Positions 35,893 to 44,826 of a stretch of 64,000 nucleotides of DNA are shown in pieces. Position 1 is the first letter of the stretch; every line of letters starts with the position of its first letter. Position numbers and translations under genes: made by a program. The stretch is from Rhynchopus sp. YZ270_cl-10 (Eukaryota; Euglenozoa; Diplonemea; Diplonemida; Diplonemidae), in contig OZ037910.1 in NCBI GenBank assembly GCA_964035575.1, forward strand, positions 372,001 through 436,000. Direction: 5' to 3'. The notes under the pieces are model-generated. The model saw only the letters and a program-made list of their open reading frames with translations. It was not told where the DNA came from and made no database searches.

Positions 35893-38800
35893 TTAAGCAA
35901 AATAGGGGCGAATCCTGTCGCGATACGTTGCCAGCACTTCGTAGGTGCTTCTATCGGATTCGAGCTCCGCATCCATGGTGTCACACAGGACCTTCCCAGA
36001 CGAGGTTCGACAATCAGGCCTGGGTTGCCTTTCCTTGATGCTGATCTCCGCACGCAGCTCCGTGAACCATGTGTCCAGCACCTTCTCCATGGTTGAGAGG
36101 AAGAGCACCTCACCCGCCGCCGCACTTCTCTTTGCTATGTCGAGGGTCGTGAAGAAGGCTTCGTCAACTGCATCACGTTGAACAGCAGAGGTGGCTTCCC
36201 CCAATGCTGCTGTGGTGACTTCTGCCTTCAGTGTTGAAAGGATAAGACACGAAGATGTGCTCTTTCCAGCACACTTAGCGTTAAGTGCTTCATAGTCTCG
36301 ATTCTTAAGGGCATGTTCGTTTGCGTGTTGAGTCGCGTTTTGCGAGGATGTTATCATTTCCTGGAGAACAGCCTTCGCTTCACTGTCTAATTTATCTTCC
36401 AGGTCTGTATGTTGTTTTTGAAGCGAAGATACGGAACAAAGAGTGAATTTGGTGAATTTGGAGATAGTTTTTGAGAGTGCCGCAAGCGTGCTCTTTTTGT
36501 TCAGATCGCAGGAAGTTGACGCGCTTTCCGATTCAATAATCTTTACAGCAAGACCGCGGAGACGAGACGACACGCCTCTCTGTCCAGACCCCAAAAGCGA
36601 TTCCTGAACCCAAAGATCACGCGCAAGATTGGTTCTGCTTTCTTCGCACCGCGCCTTCATGGTTTTTTGGCAGGACTTCTTCCGCTTCTTTTGAACGTAC
36701 TTCGCGTAGTAGCTGTTGCTTGAACGTTCAATGTCGTTGCAGCCGTCCAGAGCAATGCTACATTCCGCTTCATCGTCAGGAATGTCAACATGGTTGATCA
36801 CGTAGACATGGAAGGAAGCGTCACGTACCAAGCCGACCTGGCCTGCAATGGTGTTGGGGATGCTGCCGACAGCTGTGGGGGAGCCGGGCTTTTCATTGAT
36901 CATCTCTCCGTCAAAGTCGGCGTGGAAAGTGTAGGTCAGCTGCTGTGAGAGGAGGTCGACTATGTCCTGGAAGTTGATCCGTACCGCAAACGACATTGTG
37001 TCGCGTTTTCCAAAGATGGTGACATCAGCGTAGTAGGAAACGGCAACGTCTGCGTTGCTGACATCGCTTGTGAACACCATGCTGTGGACAATGAGCATCT
37101 TCCCAAGGACATCTCCAATCGCGTCGACAACAGCAGTGAAGACGTCGACCGCGCCCTCAGCCCAGGTAAGCACTTCCTCCGCAAAGTCTAGCAGGATCTT
37201 CGACTCCTCAACAATGTCTTCTGCAAGCGAGATGAGGGCAGTCGCTGCCTTGCGTACACCAGAGAGGACAGTCTCTGCGGCGGATAGAGCCTTCTTCACA
37301 ACCTTCTTCGCAGAGTCGCATGCCTTCGACACGAGCCATACGTTGCCGCAGTCAAACTTGTCGACCTCCTGCTTGGCGCGTGACACCTCCTCCTCAGCAT
37401 CCTTGATGTCCGCAGCAGTGTCCGTCTTCACCTTGCTCAGCTCCGCCTTTGCGTTGTCCCACGCCTTGTCTGCAGACTCCACAGCCTTCTCCGCATCCGC
37501 CAGCTCCTTGTCCATGTCGTCGGAAAGGTCCAGCAGGTACTTCGTCGAGGCACGGACAATTGCACCAATGAGGTCAGCCTCCAGCTCCGCGTGCACTGTG
37601 TTGGAAAACCCTGGCTGCCCGGGACGTCCGTTGCTGATCATCGTGACGTCTGCCTGGAGGGCGGACCCAAATGACAGCTCAAAGTGGCCCTCCACAGCGT
37701 CGTCGCTCATCTGCAGGTACAGCGACACAGATTGTCCGAACACAGTTGCCTTCCCGTCAATCAGCAGCGACTGCTCCGACGCCTGCAGCACCATCTCAAA
37801 CTGCGGGCCACGCTTGCTGTCGCTTGCCGACGTGATCGAGAGCGGGCCCCACTTCACAGGCTCCGCCTCAAACGCAGCAAACACACCAGCAGCGTTCAGC
37901 GCGAAGGAGGCGTGGATCACCTTCACCACACCCCACAGCTCCAAGTTTGTCAGCTCAATCGACACTCCCGCAGGGATCTCGACAGCCACATCAGCAAAGA
38001 TGATGCTCACGGCGTTCACAGGGTCGGCGTTGAAGGACCCCTTGAAGTGGTCCACAGACATGTCCGTCAGCACGCTCCCGACACCGTGTGTGCACGCAGT
38101 GCAGTCCAGCAGCCCCACCAGCACATCCTGTACGTCCAGGGTCGTCACTTCTGCCTGGAACGCGTTCTTCGTCGCTCCGCCAGGTTCACGCTCAGCGTCA
38201 CGTAGCCTTGCGCAGAGCTCAGCTGCACACCTCCGGTCAGTGCAAACTCGCTCAGAATACCTGCTGGTGTGATCCCGAGCGAGAACCCAAGTGGGAACAG
38301 AATCGCCACACCGTTCATCCCGAAGGGCTTGTTCCACGGCTCGTTGCTGTCAAACGCCACCGCAAGCGAGAGCCCCACCGCATCCACAAGCAGCGCCGCA
38401 GACGCACTCAGCACACGGTCGTCCATCGTCACGTCAATCACCACCCCAAACCCGAACTCGGGTGCTCCCACAGCCTTCACCACCAGCAGCAGCGACACCT
38501 CACGCAGCACCACGTCCGGCGACCCCAGCTTCACCCCGCCGGCAAGCGCCAGGGCCAGGCGCATCTCCGTCGCACTCGACAGCGACGCCACAATTGTGAC
38601 CCCGCCGTCCGCTGATGCGTCAGCCGTCTGATCGTTCAGCGACGACGGCGTCACAGCCGCAATCCCCGCCATCACACCCCCGTCCAGCGGGATCGCTGCT
38701 GCCAGGCTGAACCCCTTCGACACGTCCTTCCCCGCAAACGACGTGGCTGCCTTTGCCACAGACACCATCAGACTGCTGGGTGCAATCGTCTCCACAACAG

Positions 38801-40721
38801 TGCCGGCCAGGCCAGGGAACGACAGGTCCGACAGCCTCGTCGTTGTCAGCGCCAGTGCATACTGCCACGCGGCACCTGCCTTCTCCACCACAACCAGCAC
38901 GTCAAAGCCCGCTCCAAACAGCGTCCCTGTCGCCGTCAGCGAGATGGACGGCGCCACAAAGTCGAACACAATCAGCAAGTCTGTCAGCGTCAGCCCGTTC
39001 ATCCCAGAGTAGAGCGACGAAAACGCAGACCCCACACCACTTCCGAACACGTTGCCTCCACCGGACATGGCCGACAGGAAGTCACCTGGTGTCGCAACGG
39101 TGTCCGGCATCGTGCGTGCAGTCAGCGTGTACTCTGCACCTGACTCGCCAGCCCCGAACGCAGCCACAACCTCAAACGGCGCAAGCCCCGCTACAATCTC
39201 CACGTGCAGCTCCCCATCCTCATTCGACACCACACGCACCGCTGCTGGCGCAAGCGACAGCGTCTTCCCCGAGAAGTCGAGCATCAGCGCGCTCCCAAGC
39301 GACCCCTCCAGCGTCCACGCCTTGCTGTCGCTGTCACAGCTCGTCCGTGTGTACGCCACAGCCACCTCAAGCGACGGAACACCTGCAAGGTTCTGTACCT
39401 GCACCAGCCCAGACCCGCTGCAGTCCGTGTTCACCATCACCTCCACACCCAGGTTGTTGTCTGCATACGACAGCATCGCCTCCACACTCGACGCGTCGCT
39501 GCTTGTGTCAAACGACACGTCAAACGCCACTGCCACGTCCGCACCCGACGTCGTCCCAGACACAGACCCAACCCACGTCTGCGCAGACAGCGCCGTGCTC
39601 GCACCCCCGTCCGCAAACCCGCTGCTCGTGGCCTGCACCGCCACCCCCGCCACCTTCACTGCCCCGGGTGCAGCCCACTCCCCGTCCACAGAGGCCGCCA
39701 CAGACACAACACCGGTGCAGCCGTCAAACGCCACAGTCCCGTCAAAGGCAAGCTCCGCCGCCCCAGACATCTTCAGCACCCCGCCAAACGTCCCTGTCGA
39801 CGTCGCGCACGTGTCCGCCCGCACGTAGTCGAACGCCAGCGACCCGCTCAGCAGCCCGTTTCCTGTCACAAACGTCGTCGACACTGCCAGCGCCGCAAGC
39901 TTGCCGTCCGCAAACGCCATCGACGCTGCCGCAGTCCCCCCGAACAGCGCTGCAGTCCCACTCACGCTCCCGCTCCACGCCCCGCCGTCCGCCTTCGCCA
40001 GCGTCACTCCTGCGGACGACAGTGTCACCGTCCCAACCTCCAGCGCACCCTGCACAGACCCCAGCACTGCAAACGCCTTTGTTGCGTGTGTGTACGTGAA
40101 CGACGCCTGCGCCGCCACAGACCCGCCCACCAGCAGCGCCCCGTCTCCGGTGCTTGTCGTCCCGTCTGTTGCCACTGTCCCTGAGAACGACACTCCGCCC
40201 CCCGCCAGCGTCACGTCCCCACGCAGTACTGTCAGCCCCTCCGCTGCCGAGAAGTCTGCCGTCAGCACCACTGCGCCCTCCCCACCAGCACCGCCAAACA
40301 GGCTCGACGCAGTGCCCGACACAGTCCCGGTCCAGGCATCCTCGTGCACAACCACGACCGACACGGTGTTCATAGTGATGCCACGCACAACCACATCCAG
40401 GGCAAACGAGGCTGACAGCGTCCACACAGGGTTCCCATCCAAGCCACACCCGTCCTTCTGCCACAGCGAACCTGTCGCAGTGTACGTCTCCCCTGCCACG
40501 TACAGCGCAACAGCCACCTCGCCGCCGTTCACAGACGAGCACGGCGCAAGCACGTTCACCGTAATCTTCCCGGTCACGGTGAACCCGAAGTCCGGGACTT
40601 GAGTCATCCCATCGTTGACGTCGCATAGTCCTTCCTCTGTGCACTCCGTTAGGCTCAGGCCTGCATCGGTGCGGTGTGCCATCAGTGCTACTGCCAGTCC
40701 ACACAGCATGGTGACACGCAT
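35893..40721 (-). CDS. Very large secreted protein, unknown family, in two frames
   Basis: A frame from the ATG at 40721 (signal peptide MRVTMLCGLAVALMAHRTDA) ends at 38145. A second, overlapping frame continues to 35893. The first part is a long run of Gly/Ala/Ser/Thr/Val-rich beta strands with repeating words such as WSGSVSGTAALFGG. The second part continues this style, then has a helical, coiled-coil stretch (ELADAEKAVESADKAWDNAK), a Cys/Lys-rich zone and a helical end. The frames can be joined by removing a 35-nt GT-AG segment at 38155-38189, which restores VTLSAEVTTLDV and gives about 1597 residues. Otherwise a single frameshift lies there. Base composition is uniform across the join, supporting one gene. 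Likely extracellular; no homologue recognised. Confidence 0.72.
38155..38189 (-). other. Candidate 35-nt intron (or frameshift site)
   Basis: On the minus strand the segment starts GTGAAC and ends TTCCAG, and its removal joins the two long frames in phase. It is far shorter than the 95- and 217-nt introns seen in the window, so a sequencing or real frameshift is an equal possibility. Confidence 0.35.
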
Positions 40722-41281
40722 CACTGACAAGTCAGGTATACTTTGTTTTGCTGTCTTTGAAGAAAAGTAAGGAATCTGTCGTGGCAAGGGTGTGTGCAGT
40801 ATAGGTGGGGGGTGGTGAGATGGGCCAGATGTGGCAAGGAAAACAGCTGATCCGTGTTCCGTTCTTTTTCACTTCTTCTTCTGGAAAAAAAGTGGACATC
40901 AACAAACAATCCCACAGACACTCCTTCAGAAGGGAGGCCCGCCTGGGACACGCGAAAGGCTACACATATTGCACTGTTGCCACAGAAAAGGAAATTAACA
41001 AAGAGAACCATGCGTGGAAATACCACCTGTTTGGATGCAAACAAAAAAAAAACTGCACACAACAACACATTCGCGTACGACAAAAAAAAACAAATTTGAC
41101 ATGAAATACAAAGCCATCTTGTGACGGTGCACCTCTAACAAACAAAAACGTCAGAAAAATACTTCACCGTGTGTGCATAATGTCTGTACGTGTGGTGTAC
41201 TTTTTCTTGTTGCGAGCATTCCAAAAAGGGGAACACTTAAATGGGGAAAAAGAACAACGTCATGAAGAAGGCATCCTGTGT
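40722..41281. other. Intergenic, no gene seen
   Basis: Contains a diverged long-form dispersed element at about 41096-41135 (TTGACATGAAATACAAAGCC). Otherwise unremarkable. Confidence 0.5.
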
Positions 41282-42421
41282 TCAGAGTGCAGACAGATCG
41301 CTAGGCTTCGGGCGTTCTTCAACCATAAGATGTCTCAGCTTCTTGCTTTTCCTCACTCTGTTGGACACAGCACTGCTGCAGCCGGAAAGGTAAATACTCG
41401 TTAGTGAAGTGCATTTCGCAGCAAAATCCGAACCTACGTCCTTAACCCTGCCGAGTGGTGAGAGATCCAGGGTGGATAAAACTTTGCAGCCGCAAAGAAA
41501 GGCGTCCTCAATATTCGTAACGTTGGTGAATGGTGTCAAATCAATGGTGGTTAAAGATTTGCAGCCGGAAAGAAATGAGTCCTCAATCTTCGTAACGTTG
41601 TGGAGTGGTGTCAGATCCAGGGTGGTTAAAGCTTTGCATCCGTAAAGAAAATAACCGCCAATCACCGTCACGTTGTGGAGTGGTGTTAGATCCAGGGTGG
41701 TTAAAGATTCGCAGCCGAAAAGAAAGCTCATGCCAATATTCGTAACGTTGTGGAGTGGTGTCAGATCTAGGGTGGTTAAAACTTCGCAGCCGGAAATAAA
41801 GTAACCACCAATCACCGTCACGTTGTTGAGTGGTGTCAGATCCAGGGTCGTTAAAGTTTTGCAGTCGGAAAGAAAGCTGCTCTCAATCACTGTCACATTG
41901 TGGAGTGGTGTCAGATCCAGGGTGGTTAAAGCTTTGCAGCCGGAAATAAAGTAACCACCAATCACCGTCACGTTGTTGAGTGGTGTCAGATCCAGAGTCG
42001 TTAAAGTTTTGCAGTCGGAAAGAAAGTTGCTCTCAATCACCGTCACATTGTGGAGTGGTGTCAGATCCAGGGTCGTTAAAGCTTTGCAGCCGGAAAGAAA
42101 GCCGCTACCAATCCGCGTCACATTGCTCAACCCAGAAAGGTCAATGCTTGCTAACGAGATGCAGTGCCAAAGAAACTCGTCTCCAATCTGTGTCACAAAG
42201 GACACAGCACTGAGATCAAGTCGCGTTAACGATCCCTCCGCCAAGAACCTATCAGGAATGACAGTCGCAACCTCCGCCTGCAGAAGCAAACACGCCACCT
42301 CAGGATCCTCCACCTCCTCCAACCTCTTTTGCGTCAGGTCTGTCTCACCCAACGCATGAAGCGCTGCAACAGCTTCGAACTTCTTCGTCTTTATCAGGGT
42401 GGGGGCCCGTTTTCGATGCAT
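41282..42421 (-). CDS. Leucine-rich-repeat protein, C-terminal part of a split UBL-LRR gene
   Basis: 379 codons. After a ~60-residue linker (FEAVAALHALGETDLTQKRL...) come about twelve LRRs of 25 residues, consensus LTTLDLTPLHNVTVIGGYF followed by SGCKA. Alternating ESxFLSDCKT and GGYFISGCKA units form a 50-residue higher-order repeat. The tail is basic (RVRKSKKLRHL). The first eight residues, including the ATG at 42421, come from the 3' end of an inserted LINE. Host sequence begins with LIKTKK, the same six residues that end the ubiquitin-like domain at 43654-43869. So this is the downstream half of an interrupted gene. It may still be expressed from the LINE-supplied ATG. LRR function is probably protein binding; target unknown. 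Confidence 0.85.
   Translation of the reverse strand: MHRKRAPTLIKTKKFEAVAALHALGETDLTQKRLEEVEDPEVACLLLQAEVATVIPDRFLAEGSLTRLDLSAVSFVTQIGDEFLWHCISLASIDLSGLSNVTRIGSGFLSGCKALTTLDLTPLHNVTVIESNFLSDCKTLTTLDLTPLNNVTVIGGYFISGCKALTTLDLTPLHNVTVIESSFLSDCKTLTTLDLTPLNNVTVIGGYFISGCEVLTTLDLTPLHNVTNIGMSFLFGCESLTTLDLTPLHNVTVIGGYFLYGCKALTTLDLTPLHNVTKIEDSFLSGCKSLTTIDLTPFTNVTNIEDAFLCGCKVLSTLDLSPLGRVKDVGSDFAAKCTSLTSIYLSGCSSAVSNRVRKSKKLRHLMVEERPKPSDLSAL
42380..42399. repeat. LINE target-site duplication, copy 1
   Basis: CTTCTTCGTCTTTATCAGGG, identical over all 20 bases to 43654-43673. The flanking bases differ on both sides. Confidence 0.9.
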
Positions 42422-43653
42422 GCACCCCTATCCGAGATAGGTGATACAATACATCGTGGAGGTGATGTTACATAAGTCCATCACCGCCCCTGCTGTGCCC
42501 ATCCTTCTGCTTCGTCTGCTTCTTCTTGAAGAAGCCTCCCAGCGTCGTCTGTCGCCCCTTCGAGGTGTCGTGGTGGCGGCGGCAGCAGTGATCCAGCGTA
42601 CTCTTCTCTTGCACACAGTTCCCGCACCTCGAGAGTCTATGCTTAGTGCATGCTTCGTGTCGGATCGGTAACCCGTCGTCGTTGGAGTGGTGCGCAAAGC
42701 AGCAATGCATCAGGTCTGCCTGGGCGTTCTTCGAGCAGGCATCACACTTCGTCTTCCGGTGCAGCACACATATCGCAAACTGGAAGATCGGAACCGCTCC
42801 TTCAGGTGCCTTCACGGGTGCGTCCCCTGGACGCACGTGCTCATGGTGCCGGTAGCGAGCATGCGCAGATGTCTCCTGTTCAGCCCGCTGGATGAATGGT
42901 AGTGCCCTCCTGCCCCTAACTTCTGTGGAGGGGTACGCCGTCTCAGCAGAATACTCCCCCATCCATGTACCTCTCGCTCTATCGCCACCACGGAGCTCCG
43001 CCTCAGACATGCCTTCGGAGCTGCGTTGCAGACGGTACGCCACACCAGCATCGTATAGCGCACGCAATGCCTTCAACGTTTCTTCTCCGCCGGCAAAGAT
43101 AGGACGGCGGTCGATGCCTGTGATGGCGTTCGCCCCAAACGAAGCGAGAACATGCGTTACCTTCACCTTCCCCGGATGGAGAGAGCTCTCCGAAAAGGTT
43201 CTGAGTGAAGCCAACATATGCCCAAAGGTGGTCGTCTTCGCCATTTCTCTGTGGGCCAGCGCTACTGGCACCACGTCGTCATCATCGTCGTCTTCCTCAC
43301 TCCCGTCGTCTTCCCCCCCATTGTTGACTTCTTCCCCAGTCCCATCCCTCGGCTGCTTCAGCTTCGGCGCTATTCTGCCGGTCTTGTCCCCAGGTCGGAT
43401 GTCCATCCCTGTGGCAACCTCGAAGTCGATGAGCAGCTCCATGTGGGAGACTTCACGTCCAGCTTCGTCGCTCCATTGTAAACCACCCAGCCAGGAGGCA
43501 AACGCCAGCAGCAGCGCACGTCCATACGGCCACCTCCTTTTCAGGGGGGTGTAGTCCACCAAACTGTTCGCGTGTTGCGTCGTCGTGTCCAACTCCGGCG
43601 CCCACGTCCACGGGTATCGGTCTTCTTGCAGTCGCGGGTTCGTCGCTTCCGGT
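42400..43653 (-). mobile_element. 5'-truncated LINE (non-LTR retrotransposon)
   Basis: 1254 bp flanked by perfect 20-bp direct repeats and inserted in the host gene in the same orientation. The coding frame is open from the very first bases after the duplication, so the insert begins inside an ORF, as expected of 5' truncation. The 3' end has no poly(A) tail. It has a ~65-bp UTR with a CCTATC/GATAGG hairpin and a terminal GGGG...CCCCC pairing possibility. No internal damage to the retained frame is seen, so the insertion is probably young. Confidence 0.8.
42468..43652 (-). CDS. LINE ORF2-type C-terminal fragment with zinc modules and PIP-box
   Basis: About 394 codons, open from the truncation point to the stop. 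RRWPYGRALLLAFASWLGGL and HMELLIDFEVATG resemble the region after the reverse transcriptase in other protist LINEs (from memory). An acidic stretch (EEDDDDDD) follows. Near the end are two tandem Cys/His modules of the form C-x2-H-x4-C-x2-C-x8-9-H-C-C-x2-H-H, which probably bind zinc. The very end has RQTTLGGFFKKK, a textbook PCNA-interacting (PIP) motif, Q-x-x-L-x-x-F-F. The reverse transcriptase core itself is not in this fragment, so the LINE assignment rests on the target duplication, truncation and C-terminal style. Confidence 0.7.
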   Translation of the reverse strand, partial: PEATNPRLQEDRYPWTWAPELDTTTQHANSLVDYTPLKRRWPYGRALLLAFASWLGGLQWSDEAGREVSHMELLIDFEVATGMDIRPGDKTGRIAPKLKQPRDGTGEEVNNGGEDDGSEEDDDDDDVVPVALAHREMAKTTTFGHMLASLRTFSESSLHPGKVKVTHVLASFGANAITGIDRRPIFAGGEETLKALRALYDAGVAYRLQRSSEGMSEAELRGGDRARGTWMGEYSAETAYPSTEVRGRRALPFIQRAEQETSAHARYRHHEHVRPGDAPVKAPEGAVPIFQFAICVLHRKTKCDACSKNAQADLMHCCFAHHSNDDGLPIRHEACTKHRLSRCGNCVQEKSTLDHCCRRHHDTSKGRQTTLGGFFKKKQTKQKDGHSRGGDGLM

Positions 43654-43673
43654 CTTCTTCGTCTTTATCAGGG
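43654..43673. repeat. LINE target-site duplication, copy 2
   Basis: Identical to 42380-42399. In frame it encodes the end of the ubiquitin-like domain (LIKTKK). Confidence 0.9.
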
Positions 43674-43869
43674 CGATTGTGTCCCCAGCACTCAGCTGCG
43701 TCATGTCGTATCCTTCGCCCATCGCTTCGTCTCCAAAACTCATGCAAAAGCTGTCTTCAGGCAACCCCACTGCAGACGCTACCTTCCGCCGCATGTCCTC
43801 CACTGTTTCATCTGCACCCACCTCGACTGTGTGCGGATTCGCTCTGAAATCCTCGAAGTGCACGTCCAT
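43654..43869 (-). pseudogene. Ubiquitin-like domain, N-terminal part of the split UBL-LRR gene
   Basis: 72 codons from the ATG at 43869, preceded by a CAACGAACAAATG leader. The start (MDVHFEDFRANPHTVEV) and the ADETVEDMRRKVASAVGLP helix follow ubiquitin-fold spacing, ending TIALIKTKK. Reading runs directly into the LINE, where this frame stops near 43453. Removing the LINE and one target copy joins this domain in phase to the LRR part at 42399, which is strong evidence for one original gene of about 440 residues. The position of the domain at the N-terminus recalls the ubiquitin-like header of Crinkler proteins. Confidence 0.8.
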
Positions 43870-44352
43870 TTGTTCGTTGTGGTTTTGTGTTTGAGCTCTG
43901 TGTGCGGTGGAGGGGTGTGGAGGACAAGAAATACCCCATTTTGCAGGGTTTCAACCCTGAACAAATGCTCGAAAAACGTCGTTATTGGCGTTTTCTGCAG
44001 TTCCTCCGTTCGTACGGTGGTTCTAGCTGGGATCCTCTTCCCCGTGTAAAAATATATAAAATTAACTCCTTTTTTTTGGGATTCTGAAATTGACACCTTT
44101 CGTGACAGCCACTGATATACAATTTTAGGGTAATTTGGTGTGGCACCGGTCCAAATTCCCCGTGGTTCGCCCGTATGTCTCCCGTGGTATGCACCAGGCT
44201 GGGGGGTACCCTGTTTTATTTTTTTTTCCGGGTTTGCGGGAATGTGAAGGAAAACGCTGGCATTTGCATTTTTGAGCCAATCCCAGGAAGTGGTGGGGTC
44301 ATTTTGCAGAAATGGCCAAGTTGTTGACCTATAGAAAAAATTCACTGTACAA
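43870..44352. other. Intergenic, dispersed repeats
   Basis: The segment around TCCAAATTCCCCGTGGTTCG (about 44149-44185) recurs at 45645-45680. Sequence at 44255-44330 is an inverted relative of 1390-1455. No gene. Confidence 0.5.
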
Positions 44353-44467
44353 TACACTGTACACACTGTACACACTGTACACACTGTACACACTGTACAC
44401 ACTGTACACACTGTACACACTGTACACACTGTACACACTGTACACACTGTACACACTGTACACACTG
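44353..44467. repeat. 9-bp tandem array (ACACTGTAC)
   Basis: About 13 near-perfect copies. It gives false open frames on both strands. Confidence 0.95.
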
Positions 44468-44494
44468 CGATAATTGATTAATGCGATAATTGTG

Positions 44495-44694
44495 AGTATA
44501 CACAGTATACACAGTATACACAGTATACACAGTATACACAGTATACACAGTATACACAGTATACACAGTATACACAGTATACACAGTATACACAGTATAC
44601 ACAGTATACACAGTATACACAGTATACACAGTATACACAGTATACACAGTATACACAGTATACACAGTATACACAGTATACACAGTATACACAG
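44495..44694. repeat. 9-bp tandem array (GTATACACA)
   Basis: About 22 perfect copies, 28 bp after the previous array. The unit differs from the first by two bases and a phase shift. Confidence 0.95.
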
Positions 44695-44704
44695 GGGATT
44701 GGGA

Positions 44705-44826
44705 GTACAGTACAGTACAGTACAGTACAGTACAGTACAGTACAGTACAGTACAGTACAGTACAGTACAGTACAGTACAGTACAGTACAGTACAGTACAG
44801 TACAGTACAGTACAGTACAGTACAGT
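44705..44826. repeat. 5-bp tandem array (GTACA)
   Basis: About 24 perfect copies, 10 bp after the 9-bp array. Confidence 0.95.

Noticed and set aside
37055-40184. Long plus-strand Pro/Arg/Ser-rich frames
   Set aside because: Mirror of the GC-rich minus-strand secreted-protein gene; composition is that of antisense translation.
44353-44826. Possible CRISPR-like array
   Set aside because: Units of 5-9 bp without spacers; eukaryotic satellite.
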